Source of the DNA: Lysobacterales bacterium
Lineage (GTDB): Bacteria > Pseudomonadota > Gammaproteobacteria > Xanthomonadales > SZUA-36
Assembly (NCBI GenBank): GCA_011524975.1
Contig: WTJD01000007.1
Span: forward strand, 1-32,303
DNA: 32,303 nt
Direction: 5' to 3'
This document shows, piece by piece, positions 22,880-30,501 of the stretch. Position numbers and translations under genes: made by a program. Position 1 is the stretch's first letter; every line of letters begins with the position of its first letter. The notes beneath the pieces are model-generated. The model ran no database searches and was not told where the DNA came from. It worked only from the letters and a program-made list of their open reading frames with translations.

Positions 22880-24211
22880 ATGCGAAACTTTCTTCCCGCT
22901 TCCGGCATTGCGCTGTCCATGCTTGCCGCGCCCGCTGTCCACGCGGAAGCGCCGCCGGGCTACTATGCGAGCGTCAACCGCAACAACGCAGAGGACCTTC
23001 GACGGACTTTGCACGAGATCATCGACGACCACACCATTTTCCCCCTGGAAAGCGACGAAGTGGACATCTGGGATATTCTTCTGCTGGCCGATGAAAATAT
23101 CGACAACCCGAATCACGTTGTCACCATTTTTCGCAATGCCAGCCTGCCAAAACAGGACGGACCAGACCTCAACCTCAGCTATGACTATGGCTGGCCAAAA
23201 GAATACGGCTTCCCGGTCATTACTGAGGGAAACATACCCAGAACCGACGGCCACAATATGTTCGTCGCCGATGACAGCTACGTGACCAAGCGCAATGGCT
23301 GGCTCGCCTCGGGCTGCACCTCGAGTTGCGAGGAGCTGCCGACGGTATCGACCAATGGGCGGGGCGGCGGCAGCGGCGAGTTTCCTGGCAATTCCAACTG
23401 GCTGCTCACCCAGGGCAACGACGGCCTGTGGCAGGTATGGAAGGGGCGCATGGGTGACATCGCGCGGGCGGTTTTCTACATGGACATCCGCTACGAGGGC
23501 GGCATTCATACCCCGTCAGGGCGCCCCGAGCCGCAGTTTGCTTTCCCGGGTGGTTTTCGGCCCGATGCGCTCATCGACAGAACGCGCAGCGGGGAAAATG
23601 AAGACGAAGCTTTTTACGGCAATAAATCCACCCTGCTTGGCTGGCATCGCGACGACGAGCCAGATGACATCGAGCAAAGACACCACGAGACAATCTACGC
23701 GTTCCAGGGCAACCGGAATCCCTTCATAGACCATCCCGAATGGGTAGCCTGTATCTGGCAGGATCTGTGTACCCCTTTTCAAATCAACGGGGCCGTCTCG
23801 GACGCCTGGTATGACCCGGAGATACCCGGACAGGGTTTTCTGGTGACGGTCCTGCCCTCGCTGGAATTGATGTTTGTCGCCATGTTCACTTACGACGTGC
23901 AGCGCCCACCCGAGAACGTGAGCGCGATCATCGGCGAACCGGGGCATCGCTGGTTCACCGCGCTGGGGTCCTATGAGGGCAGCACCGCAAACCTCGTTAT
24001 AGAACAAACGACCGGCGGCGTTTTCGACACCGAGGCCCCGGTCGACCAACTTGAAGACGGATCGATGGTCGTGGAGTTCGGTGGCTGCGACAACGCCACA
24101 CTGGAATACGACATTCCATCCATCGGCCGGCAAGGCACCATATCGCTGGAGCGCGTGGTCAAAGACAATGTCGCGTTGTGCGAGGCGCTGGAGGCCAACG
24201 GCGAAAACTGA
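22880..24211 (+). CDS. Exported endonuclease I-family protein with degenerate active site and extra C-terminal domain
   Basis: Secreted 443-residue protein. A signal peptide (MRNFLPASGIALSMLAAPAVHA) precedes an endonuclease I/NucM domain (about 25-295), recognised by TDGHNMF, KGRMGDIARAVFYM and above all QGNRNPFIDHPEW. The expected Glu-His of the REHxWPxS motif is Asp102-Tyr103 (SYDYGWPKEYGFP), and the metal-binding Asn of the VNxxR motif aligns with Thr136, so nuclease activity is doubtful. A beta-rich domain (about 300-443: GQGFLVTVLP, GEPGHRWFTALGSYEG, GRQGTISLERV) follows; I remember similar modules on other secreted gammaproteobacterial proteins. The start at 22880 is chosen over 22787 for the signal peptide, although no ribosome site is clear. 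The gene sits in reverse orientation between two halves of the formate dehydrogenase locus. Confidence 0.8.
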   Translation: MRNFLPASGIALSMLAAPAVHAEAPPGYYASVNRNNAEDLRRTLHEIIDDHTIFPLESDEVDIWDILLLADENIDNPNHVVTIFRNASLPKQDGPDLNLSYDYGWPKEYGFPVITEGNIPRTDGHNMFVADDSYVTKRNGWLASGCTSSCEELPTVSTNGRGGGSGEFPGNSNWLLTQGNDGLWQVWKGRMGDIARAVFYMDIRYEGGIHTPSGRPEPQFAFPGGFRPDALIDRTRSGENEDEAFYGNKSTLLGWHRDDEPDDIEQRHHETIYAFQGNRNPFIDHPEWVACIWQDLCTPFQINGAVSDAWYDPEIPGQGFLVTVLPSLELMFVAMFTYDVQRPPENVSAIIGEPGHRWFTALGSYEGSTANLVIEQTTGGVFDTEAPVDQLEDGSMVVEFGGCDNATLEYDIPSIGRQGTISLERVVKDNVALCEALEANGEN

Positions 24212-24229
24212 ACGCCAACGCCAACGCCA
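24212..24229. repeat. Three tandem copies of ACGCCA
   Basis: Three perfect 6-bp units lie directly after the stop of the endonuclease-like gene, in the 48-bp convergent gap before fdsA. No clear terminator hairpin was found in the gap. It is probably a slippage product without function. Confidence 0.6.
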
Positions 24230-24259
24230 AGGTGGACGTTTCACCGTCCCCGGTTTCGC

Positions 24260-27112
24260 TCAGTCGCGTGTGCGGCTTTCCAGCAATTCTTCCTGCCTGT
24301 CCGTGAACGCCCGGTAATGTCGCTGCCATTCAGAAGGCTGGCTAACCCGGGTCACCTGGACCGCAGTAACCTTGTACTCGGGACAGTTCGTGGCCCAGTC
24401 CGAATTTTCGGTCGTAACCACGTTGGCGCCGGTCAGCGGAAAATGAAACGTGGTGTAAACCACGCCCGGCTGCACCCGCGGGGTCACCACCGCGTGCAGC
24501 ACGGTGTCGCCGGCCCGGCTCTCGATACCCACCCAGTCGCCGTCTTTGATGCCGCGCTGCTCAGCGTCATGCGGATGAATTTCCAGCACGTCTTCCTCGG
24601 CCCAGCGTGAATTCGGCGTTCTGCGGGTCTGGGCGCCCACGTTGTACTGACTCAGGATGCGCCCCGTGGTCAGCAAAAGCGGGTACTTGCGCGTGCTGCG
24701 CTCCGTGGTGGGCACAAAGCCGGTGATCGCAAAATAACCCTTCCCGCGAACGAATTCGCGCGTGTGCATCGTAGGGGTGCCTTCCGGCGCCTCGTCATTA
24801 CACGGCCACTGGATGGATCCCAGCCGGTCCAGCTTTTCGTAGGTTACACCCTTGAACGTCGGTGTCAGGCGCGCGATTTCAGCCATGATTTCGGACGGGT
24901 GTTGGTAGTCCATGGGAAAACCCAATGCGTTGGAAAGCGCCACCGTCGCCTCCCAGTCGGCCTTGCCCGCCAGTGGTTCGATGACCTTGCGCACCCGCGA
25001 TATCCGTCGCTCCGCGTTGGTGAAGGTCCCGTCTTTTTCCAGGAATGAGGATCCCGGCAAAAACACGTGCGCGAAACGCGCCGTTTCATTCAGGAAAATA
25101 TCCTGCACGATCAGGCACTCCATGGCCTTGAGCGCCGCCTCCACATGCTGTGTATTGGGGTCGGACTGCGCCACATCCTCTCCCTGCACGTACAGGGCCT
25201 TGAAGTGACCGGCCACCGCGCCGTCAAACATGTTCGGGATACGCAATCCGGGCTCGGACTGGAGCTCCACGCCCCACTCCGATTCAAACATCGACCGCAC
25301 GGCCGGGTCTGAAACGTGCCGATAGCCCGGAAACTCATGCGGGAAAGACCCCATGTCACAGGAGCCCTGCACGTTGTTCTGCCCGCGCAGAGGGTTGACG
25401 CCGACACCCTCGCGTCCAAGATTGCCGGTCAGCATGGCCAGGTTGGCAATACCCATCACCATCGTGGAACCCTGGGTGTGCTCACTCACGCCCAGGCCAT
25501 AGTAGATGGCGCCGTTGGGCGCGCCCGCGTACAGGCGAGCGGCCGCGCGCAAATCCTGTGGGTCAATGCCTGTGAAAGCCTCCATGGCTTCCGGGGAGTT
25601 CTCCTCGCGCAGAATGAATTCGCGCCAGGTTTCGAAGGCCGGCATCTCACACCGCTCGGCGATGAAATCGAGATCGTCCAGACCTTCACTGACGATCACA
25701 TGCGCCATGGCGTTGATAAAGGCAACATTGGCGCCCGGTTTCAGCTGCAAATGATGATCGGCGCTGACATGCGGCCCGCTGACCAGCTCAATGGCGCGCG
25801 GATCGACCACGATCAGCTGGGCGCCCTCCCGCAGCCGTCGTTTGAGCCGGGAGGCAAATACGGGGTGCGCATCCGTGGGGTTTGCCCCCACAACCATGAT
25901 GACGTCCGCATGGGCAACCGAGTTAAACGCCTGGGTGCCCGCCGATTCACCCAGGGTGGTCTTCAGCCCGTAGCCGGTGGGTGAATGGCACACCCGCGCG
26001 CAGGTGTCCACGTTGTTGTTACCGAACGCCGCCCGCACCAGCTTTTGCACCAGGTAGGTCTCTTCGTTGGTGCAACGCGATGACGTGATTCCGCCAACGC
26101 TGTCCGGGCCGTATTTCTGCTGAATATCCTTCAATCTCGCGGCGGTGTGGGCCAGCGCCTCATCCCAACTGACTTCCCGCCAGTGTTCATCAATGGAGTC
26201 CCGGATCATCGGTGAGGTGATGCGGTCCTCGTGGGTCGCGTAGCCCCAGGCAAAACGCCCCTTGACGCAGGCATGGCCTTCGTTGGCCTTGCCGTCTTTC
26301 CACGGTGTCATTCGCACCACTTCCCCCTGGCGGGTTTCTGCGCGGAAACCGCAGCCGACGCCGCAGTAGGCGCAGGTGGTGTGGGTGACCCCGTCCGGCA
26401 CCCCTTTCTCCAGCACCGACCGGTCTTCCAACGCGGTGGTCGGGCAGGCCTCAACACAGGCGCCGCAGGACACGCAGTCGGAATCCATGAACTGTTCCGA
26501 CTGGCCCGCGACGATCTTCGAGGAAAAACCCCTGCCATCCACACTCAGGGCGAAAGTGCCCTGAATGTCTTCGCAGGCGCGTACGCAGCGGTAGCAGACG
26601 ATACAGGCCGCAGGGTCGAAGCGAAAATAAGGGTTGGAAAAATCAGGCGCGGCGTCGAGATGATTGCTGCCGTCGGTCCCGTACCGGCTCTCACCGATAC
26701 CCATGTCCGCGGCCAGGTCGTGCAGCGAACATTCGGTCTCACAATGTTTGGGATGATCCGAAAGGTAAAGCTCCACCACATTTTTACGCAGACGCTGCAG
26801 CTTTTCGCTCTGCGTGCGCACCTCCATGCCTTCCTCGGCCAACGTGGTGCAGGATGCCGGCGTACCCCGGCGACCCTCAATCTCGACCAGGCAGACCCGG
26901 CAGGAGCCGAAGGCATCCAACTGGTCGGTCGCGCACAGCTTGGGCACCGAAATGCCCGCAAGTTCCGCGGCGCGCATCACGGAGGTGCCGGCGGGTACTT
27001 CCACCGAGCGCCCATCCACCAACAGACGAATGGCCTCGGAACCGATGCCCGGGGGCGGCGTGCCCAGGTCCGGCTGTGGCGCATAGGGGGTTAAGTGAAT
27101 CAGGTCGGTCAT
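24260..27112 (-). CDS. fdsA: NAD-dependent formate dehydrogenase alpha (molybdenum) subunit
   Basis: Catalytic subunit (950 residues; Cupriavidus FdsA is of similar size) that oxidises formate to CO2 at a bis-guanine-dinucleotide Mo centre. Domains in order are: 2Fe-2S ferredoxin (Cys60, 71, 74, 88), His-Cys3-type cluster (DHPKHCETEC, about 121-128), two 4Fe-4S sites (CIVCYRC about 170 and CVSCGACVEACP about 213), Mo-proximal 4Fe-4S (CAYCGVGC about 247), then the Mo domain. The Mo ligand is Cys375 followed by His376 (ARVCHSPT), so this is the cysteine and not the selenocysteine form. The C-terminal dinucleotide-binding domain is complete. The start at 27112 (MTDLIHLTPY) is preferred to 27169, which overlaps fdsB. 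The fdsB stop is 13 nt upstream. Confidence 0.95.
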   Translation of the reverse strand: MTDLIHLTPYAPQPDLGTPPPGIGSEAIRLLVDGRSVEVPAGTSVMRAAELAGISVPKLCATDQLDAFGSCRVCLVEIEGRRGTPASCTTLAEEGMEVRTQSEKLQRLRKNVVELYLSDHPKHCETECSLHDLAADMGIGESRYGTDGSNHLDAAPDFSNPYFRFDPAACIVCYRCVRACEDIQGTFALSVDGRGFSSKIVAGQSEQFMDSDCVSCGACVEACPTTALEDRSVLEKGVPDGVTHTTCAYCGVGCGFRAETRQGEVVRMTPWKDGKANEGHACVKGRFAWGYATHEDRITSPMIRDSIDEHWREVSWDEALAHTAARLKDIQQKYGPDSVGGITSSRCTNEETYLVQKLVRAAFGNNNVDTCARVCHSPTGYGLKTTLGESAGTQAFNSVAHADVIMVVGANPTDAHPVFASRLKRRLREGAQLIVVDPRAIELVSGPHVSADHHLQLKPGANVAFINAMAHVIVSEGLDDLDFIAERCEMPAFETWREFILREENSPEAMEAFTGIDPQDLRAAARLYAGAPNGAIYYGLGVSEHTQGSTMVMGIANLAMLTGNLGREGVGVNPLRGQNNVQGSCDMGSFPHEFPGYRHVSDPAVRSMFESEWGVELQSEPGLRIPNMFDGAVAGHFKALYVQGEDVAQSDPNTQHVEAALKAMECLIVQDIFLNETARFAHVFLPGSSFLEKDGTFTNAERRISRVRKVIEPLAGKADWEATVALSNALGFPMDYQHPSEIMAEIARLTPTFKGVTYEKLDRLGSIQWPCNDEAPEGTPTMHTREFVRGKGYFAITGFVPTTERSTRKYPLLLTTGRILSQYNVGAQTRRTPNSRWAEEDVLEIHPHDAEQRGIKDGDWVGIESRAGDTVLHAVVTPRVQPGVVYTTFHFPLTGANVVTTENSDWATNCPEYKVTAVQVTRVSQPSEWQRHYRAFTDRQEELLESRTRD

Positions 27113-27125
27113 GTCTTGACTCCGC

Positions 27126-28670
27126 TCAGCGCTCGTCGGCGATCCCGAAATCCTCGGGAAAATGTTCAATCGCGCTGCGCACCGGTATGGGGGTCAGACC
27201 GCCCATGGCGCACAGTGATCCGTCAATCATGGTCTCGCAGAGCTCATCCAGCAGTCCGAGATTCGATTGCCTGGCTTCATTATCTTTAATCTTATCAATC
27301 AGTTCCATTCCGCGCACGGAGCCCACCCGACAGGGCGTGCACTTTCCGCAGGATTCCACCGCGCAGAACTCCATGGCAAACCGGGCCTGATCGGCCATGT
27401 CAACGGTGTCGTCAAATACCACCACACCGCCATGGCCCAACATGCCGCCCGCCTCCGCCATGGCTTCATAATCCAGGGGCGTATCCCACAGCGACGCCGG
27501 CAGATAGGCGCCCAGCGGCCCTCCCACCATGATCGCGCGTGGCGGCCTTCCATTGGCCGTGCCACCACCGAAATCTTCCAGGACCTCCCGCAGCGAGGCA
27601 CCAAATGGCAGTTCGACCAGCCCACCCCGCCGGACATTGCCGGCCAACTGTACTGTCAATGTTCCTCGTGAACGGCCGGTACCGAAATCCTCATAGTATT
27701 TCGCCCCGCGCGCCAGGATGGTGCTGACGGCGCCCAGTGTGAGCACGTTGTTGACAACGGTCGGCTGTCCGAAAAGGCCCTCGATGGCCGGCAGCGGCGG
27801 CTTGAATCGAACCAGCCCCCGCTTGCCTTCCAGGCTCTCCAGCATGGAGGTCTCCTCGCCGCAGATATACGCTCCAGCGCCCAGCCTGACTTCGATATCG
27901 AAGGATTGGCCGCTGCCACGGATATCACGGCCCAGAAAGCCCTCTTCACGCGCCGTGGCCAGGGTGGATTCCAGTACGCGCAGAGCGCGGGGGTACTCCG
28001 AGCGCAGGTAAATGTAGCCCTGCCCCGCGCCCACCGCGAGGCCGGCAATGGTCATGCCCTCGATCAGCTGAAAGGGGTCGGCCTCCATCAGCAGCCGGTC
28101 AGCAAACGTGCCTGAATCACCCTCATCGGCATTGCAGCAGATGAATTTTTCATCCGCGGGCGTGTCCAGTACCGTTTGCCACTTGATGCCCGTGGGAAAC
28201 GCCGCGCCCCCCCGGCCCCGCAGGCCGGATTGTTTGATCTCATCGACGATGTCCTGCCCGCTCATCGTCAGCGCCCGCTCCAGGCCCCGATATCCGCCCT
28301 GTGCCCGGTAATCGTCCAGGGAAAGAGGATCAATCACCCCGGCGCGTTCGAAGGTCAGGCGCTCTTGGCGCGACAGCCAGGTCACTTCATCGACCGGACC
28401 CAGCGCGGTGCTGTGCCGGCAGCTGCCGGGAAATCCTGCGTCGAACATGCCCGCGACATCGTCCGGTGTCACCGAGCCAAAGGCCTGGCGGCCTTCATGG
28501 GTCTCCACTTCCACCAGGGGCTCCAGCCAGAACGCGCCCCTGGAGCCGTTGCGCACCAGCTCGATATCGATGCCGCGCACCCGGGCCTGGGCGGTAATCT
28601 CCACCGCCACCTCGTCCGCGCCCAGCGCGCAGGCCGTGGTGTCGGAAGGCACATAAACGGTCACTGCCAT
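27126..28670 (-). CDS. fdsB: NAD-dependent formate dehydrogenase beta (NADH/FMN) subunit
   Basis: Diaphorase subunit of 514 residues, homologous to NuoF. It passes electrons from FdsA through 4Fe-4S and FMN to NAD+. The N-terminal ~110 residues form a thioredoxin-like region with too few Cys for a normal 2Fe-2S site, as in other FdsB proteins. NADH/FMN motifs are GRGGAAFPTG, CNADEGDSGTFADR and GAGAYICGEETSML. The 4Fe-4S motif is ESCGKCTPCR with the fourth Cys in GSLCAMGG. The start at 28670 (MAVTVYVP) comes 1 nt after the fdsG stop; the ORF-track start at 28823 lies within fdsG and is rejected. Confidence 0.95.
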   Translation of the reverse strand: MAVTVYVPSDTTACALGADEVAVEITAQARVRGIDIELVRNGSRGAFWLEPLVEVETHEGRQAFGSVTPDDVAGMFDAGFPGSCRHSTALGPVDEVTWLSRQERLTFERAGVIDPLSLDDYRAQGGYRGLERALTMSGQDIVDEIKQSGLRGRGGAAFPTGIKWQTVLDTPADEKFICCNADEGDSGTFADRLLMEADPFQLIEGMTIAGLAVGAGQGYIYLRSEYPRALRVLESTLATAREEGFLGRDIRGSGQSFDIEVRLGAGAYICGEETSMLESLEGKRGLVRFKPPLPAIEGLFGQPTVVNNVLTLGAVSTILARGAKYYEDFGTGRSRGTLTVQLAGNVRRGGLVELPFGASLREVLEDFGGGTANGRPPRAIMVGGPLGAYLPASLWDTPLDYEAMAEAGGMLGHGGVVVFDDTVDMADQARFAMEFCAVESCGKCTPCRVGSVRGMELIDKIKDNEARQSNLGLLDELCETMIDGSLCAMGGLTPIPVRSAIEHFPEDFGIADER

Positions 28671-28671
28671 C

Positions 28672-29127
28672 TCAAACCTCCACCAGCCGGTCGAAGGTGT
28701 CCGGCGACACCCCTGCGTGAACGTCATCATCGATCCGCACGGACGGCGCGCAACTGCAATTGCCCAGGCAATAGACCGGCTCCAGGCGGTACTTGCCGTC
28801 TGCTGTCGTCTCGCCGTAGTCAATGCCCAGCCGCGCTTTCACATGGGCTTCCAGCGCCCTGGAACCCATGGCCTGGCAGGCCTCGGCCCGGCACAGATGA
28901 ATCGTGGTTTCCCCACCCGGGCTGACATGAAAATCGTGATAAAAACCGATGACGCCATGGACTTCCGCACGCGAAAGCCCCATGCCATCGGCCAGTTCAG
29001 GAATCACCTCGGGAGGGACATACCCCAACGCCTCCTGAACGGCGTGCAGCAACGGCAGCAGACCGCCCGGCACATCGGCAAATTGCCGAACCAGATCCCT
29101 GATCAGAGCTTCTCTGTCCACCGCCAT
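28672..29127 (-). CDS. fdsG: NAD-dependent formate dehydrogenase gamma subunit
   Basis: NuoE-like 2Fe-2S subunit of 151 residues. The helical N-terminus (GGLLPLLHAVQEALGYVPPEVI) and thioredoxin-like C-terminus are both clear. The four cluster ligands are in LCRAEAC and YCLGNCSC. The ATG at 29127 (MAVDREALIRDL) is chosen; the ORF-track extension to 29364 has no similarity to the family and would cross the proposed promoter. It is the first gene of the fdsGBA run, coupled to fdsB by a 1-nt gap. Confidence 0.94.
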   Translation of the reverse strand: MAVDREALIRDLVRQFADVPGGLLPLLHAVQEALGYVPPEVIPELADGMGLSRAEVHGVIGFYHDFHVSPGGETTIHLCRAEACQAMGSRALEAHVKARLGIDYGETTADGKYRLEPVYCLGNCSCAPSVRIDDDVHAGVSPDTFDRLVEV

Positions 29128-29164
29128 TGTCTCACCCGCTGAAGCACCCTTTAATGGAGCCCCT

Positions 29165-29193
29165 ATAGTATTCCTGCGGCGGGGTACACGCAA
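29165..29193 (-). promoter_or_regulatory. Candidate promoter of fdsGBA
   Basis: On the minus strand TTGCGT (29188-29193) and TACTAT (29165-29170) are spaced by 17 nt. The -10 matches the consensus at 4 of 6 positions, the -35 at only 3 of 6. Transcription would begin near 29158, about 30 nt before the fdsG ATG. The rest of the 249-bp divergent region shows no clear operator. Confidence 0.4.
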
Positions 29194-29376
29194 AGCCCAT
29201 GCCCGGGCACCGGGGCGCCACGCCTTTGCCCAGACCCGCCTGTGCGTGAACGACACACAGCGGATCACCCGCCGAAAAGCGCGCGTGGCAAGCCAGCACA
29301 GCTTGACGCTCAGCGTTGCAGGCCCGGTTGAATGTGCATCATGGCCCCGGGCAAGCGGCCCCATTAAAATGTACCG

Positions 29377-30492
29377 ATGGAGCGTATGCGTGCCGACCGG
29401 GTTGTCATCGGCGCCGGTGTCATTGGCCTGGCGATCGCGCGCGCCCTGGCGATGTCAGGGCGCGAGGTGCTGGTGCTGGAGGCCCATTCGGCCATCGGCA
29501 TGGAGGTGTCCAGCCGCAGCTCGGAGGTGATTCATGCCGGGCTTTATTACCCGCCCCAATCGGTAAAAGCCGAGACCTGCCTCGAGGGTAACCGGCTGCT
29601 GTATGACTATTGCACGCTCAAGGGCGTGCCCCATGGCCGCATTGGCAAACTCATCGTCGCCAGCGGATCGAACCAGGTCGCGTCGCTGGAGCACATCAGG
29701 CTCAACGCGGAGCGCTGCGGCCTGAGTGATTTGCAGTGGCTGGATCAGGGTCAGATGCTGCGGAAGGAACCCGCGGTCAGAGCCGAGGCCGCGCTCTGGT
29801 CACCATCCACGGGCATCGTTGACAGCCATGCACTGATGTCGGCGTTGCAGGCGGATCTCGAGGCGGCAGGCGGCATCATCGCATTCAATACCCCGGTGAC
29901 ATCCGGCCGGCCCGGCAAACATGGCCCGCTGCTGAATACGGGCGGCCAGGACAATTGCGTCATCGAAACCAACATGGTCATTAACGCCGCGGGGCTCCAT
30001 GCCACGCGGCTGGCCTCGCGCATCGAGGGCATGAGCAGCGATTCGATCCCGGGCCTCAATCCGACTCGCGGGCATTACTTCTACTGCGCGGGCAAATCCC
30101 CGCTGAACCACCTGGTCTACCCCCTGCCTGAGCGCGGTGGGTTGGGTATCCACGGAACGCTGGACCTGTCCGGCCGGTTGCGGTTTGGTCCGGACAGTGA
30201 ACCGGTCGACACCATCGACTATGCCTTCGATGAATCTCGCCGAGCGCGTTTCCTCGCCTCTATCCGGCGCTGGCTTCCAGGGTTGGGCCCGGATGACCTG
30301 CTCCCCGGCTACACGGGTATCCGGCCCCGACTGGCGAAGCCCGGCGAAGCGTTCAGGGATTTCCTGATCTCCGGCCCGGAACAACACGGCGTGCGGGGCC
30401 TGATCAACCTCTTCGGCATCGAATCGCCCGGGCTCACCGCCTGCCTGGCGCTTGCGGACCGCGTTACGGCCACAGCCAACAGCCTGTCCTGA
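29377..30492 (+). CDS. FAD-dependent oxidoreductase, L-2-hydroxyglutarate oxidase-like
   Basis: DAO-superfamily flavoenzyme of 371 residues. The dinucleotide-binding motif VVIGAGVIGLAIARALA is at 9-25, and the LhgO/L2HGDH-type block SSRSSEVIHAGLYYPP is at about 46-61. NPTRGHYFY, YTGIRPRL and LFGIESPGLTACLALAD complete the family pattern. The likely role is oxidation of a 2-hydroxy acid such as L-2-hydroxyglutarate, with electrons going to quinone or oxygen; the exact substrate is inference. Two in-frame ATGs (29377, 29386) are possible. GGAG lies between them, too close to the second for normal spacing. TAAAAT at 29365-29370 could be a -10 for a nearly leaderless transcript. It is convergent with the next receptor gene (9-nt gap). 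Confidence 0.85.
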   Translation: MERMRADRVVIGAGVIGLAIARALAMSGREVLVLEAHSAIGMEVSSRSSEVIHAGLYYPPQSVKAETCLEGNRLLYDYCTLKGVPHGRIGKLIVASGSNQVASLEHIRLNAERCGLSDLQWLDQGQMLRKEPAVRAEAALWSPSTGIVDSHALMSALQADLEAAGGIIAFNTPVTSGRPGKHGPLLNTGGQDNCVIETNMVINAAGLHATRLASRIEGMSSDSIPGLNPTRGHYFYCAGKSPLNHLVYPLPERGGLGIHGTLDLSGRLRFGPDSEPVDTIDYAFDESRRARFLASIRRWLPGLGPDDLLPGYTGIRPRLAKPGEAFRDFLISGPEQHGVRGLINLFGIESPGLTACLALADRVTATANSLS

Positions 30493-30501
30493 CGGGCAAG
30501 C

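Noticed and set aside
26231-27094. Plus-strand ORF of 287 aa
   Set aside because: Antisense to the iron-sulfur part of fdsA; no motif of its own.
24260-27112. Selenocysteine-type formate dehydrogenase
   Set aside because: The active-site codon in the ARVCHSPT motif reads Cys in a continuous frame, so no UGA recoding is needed.
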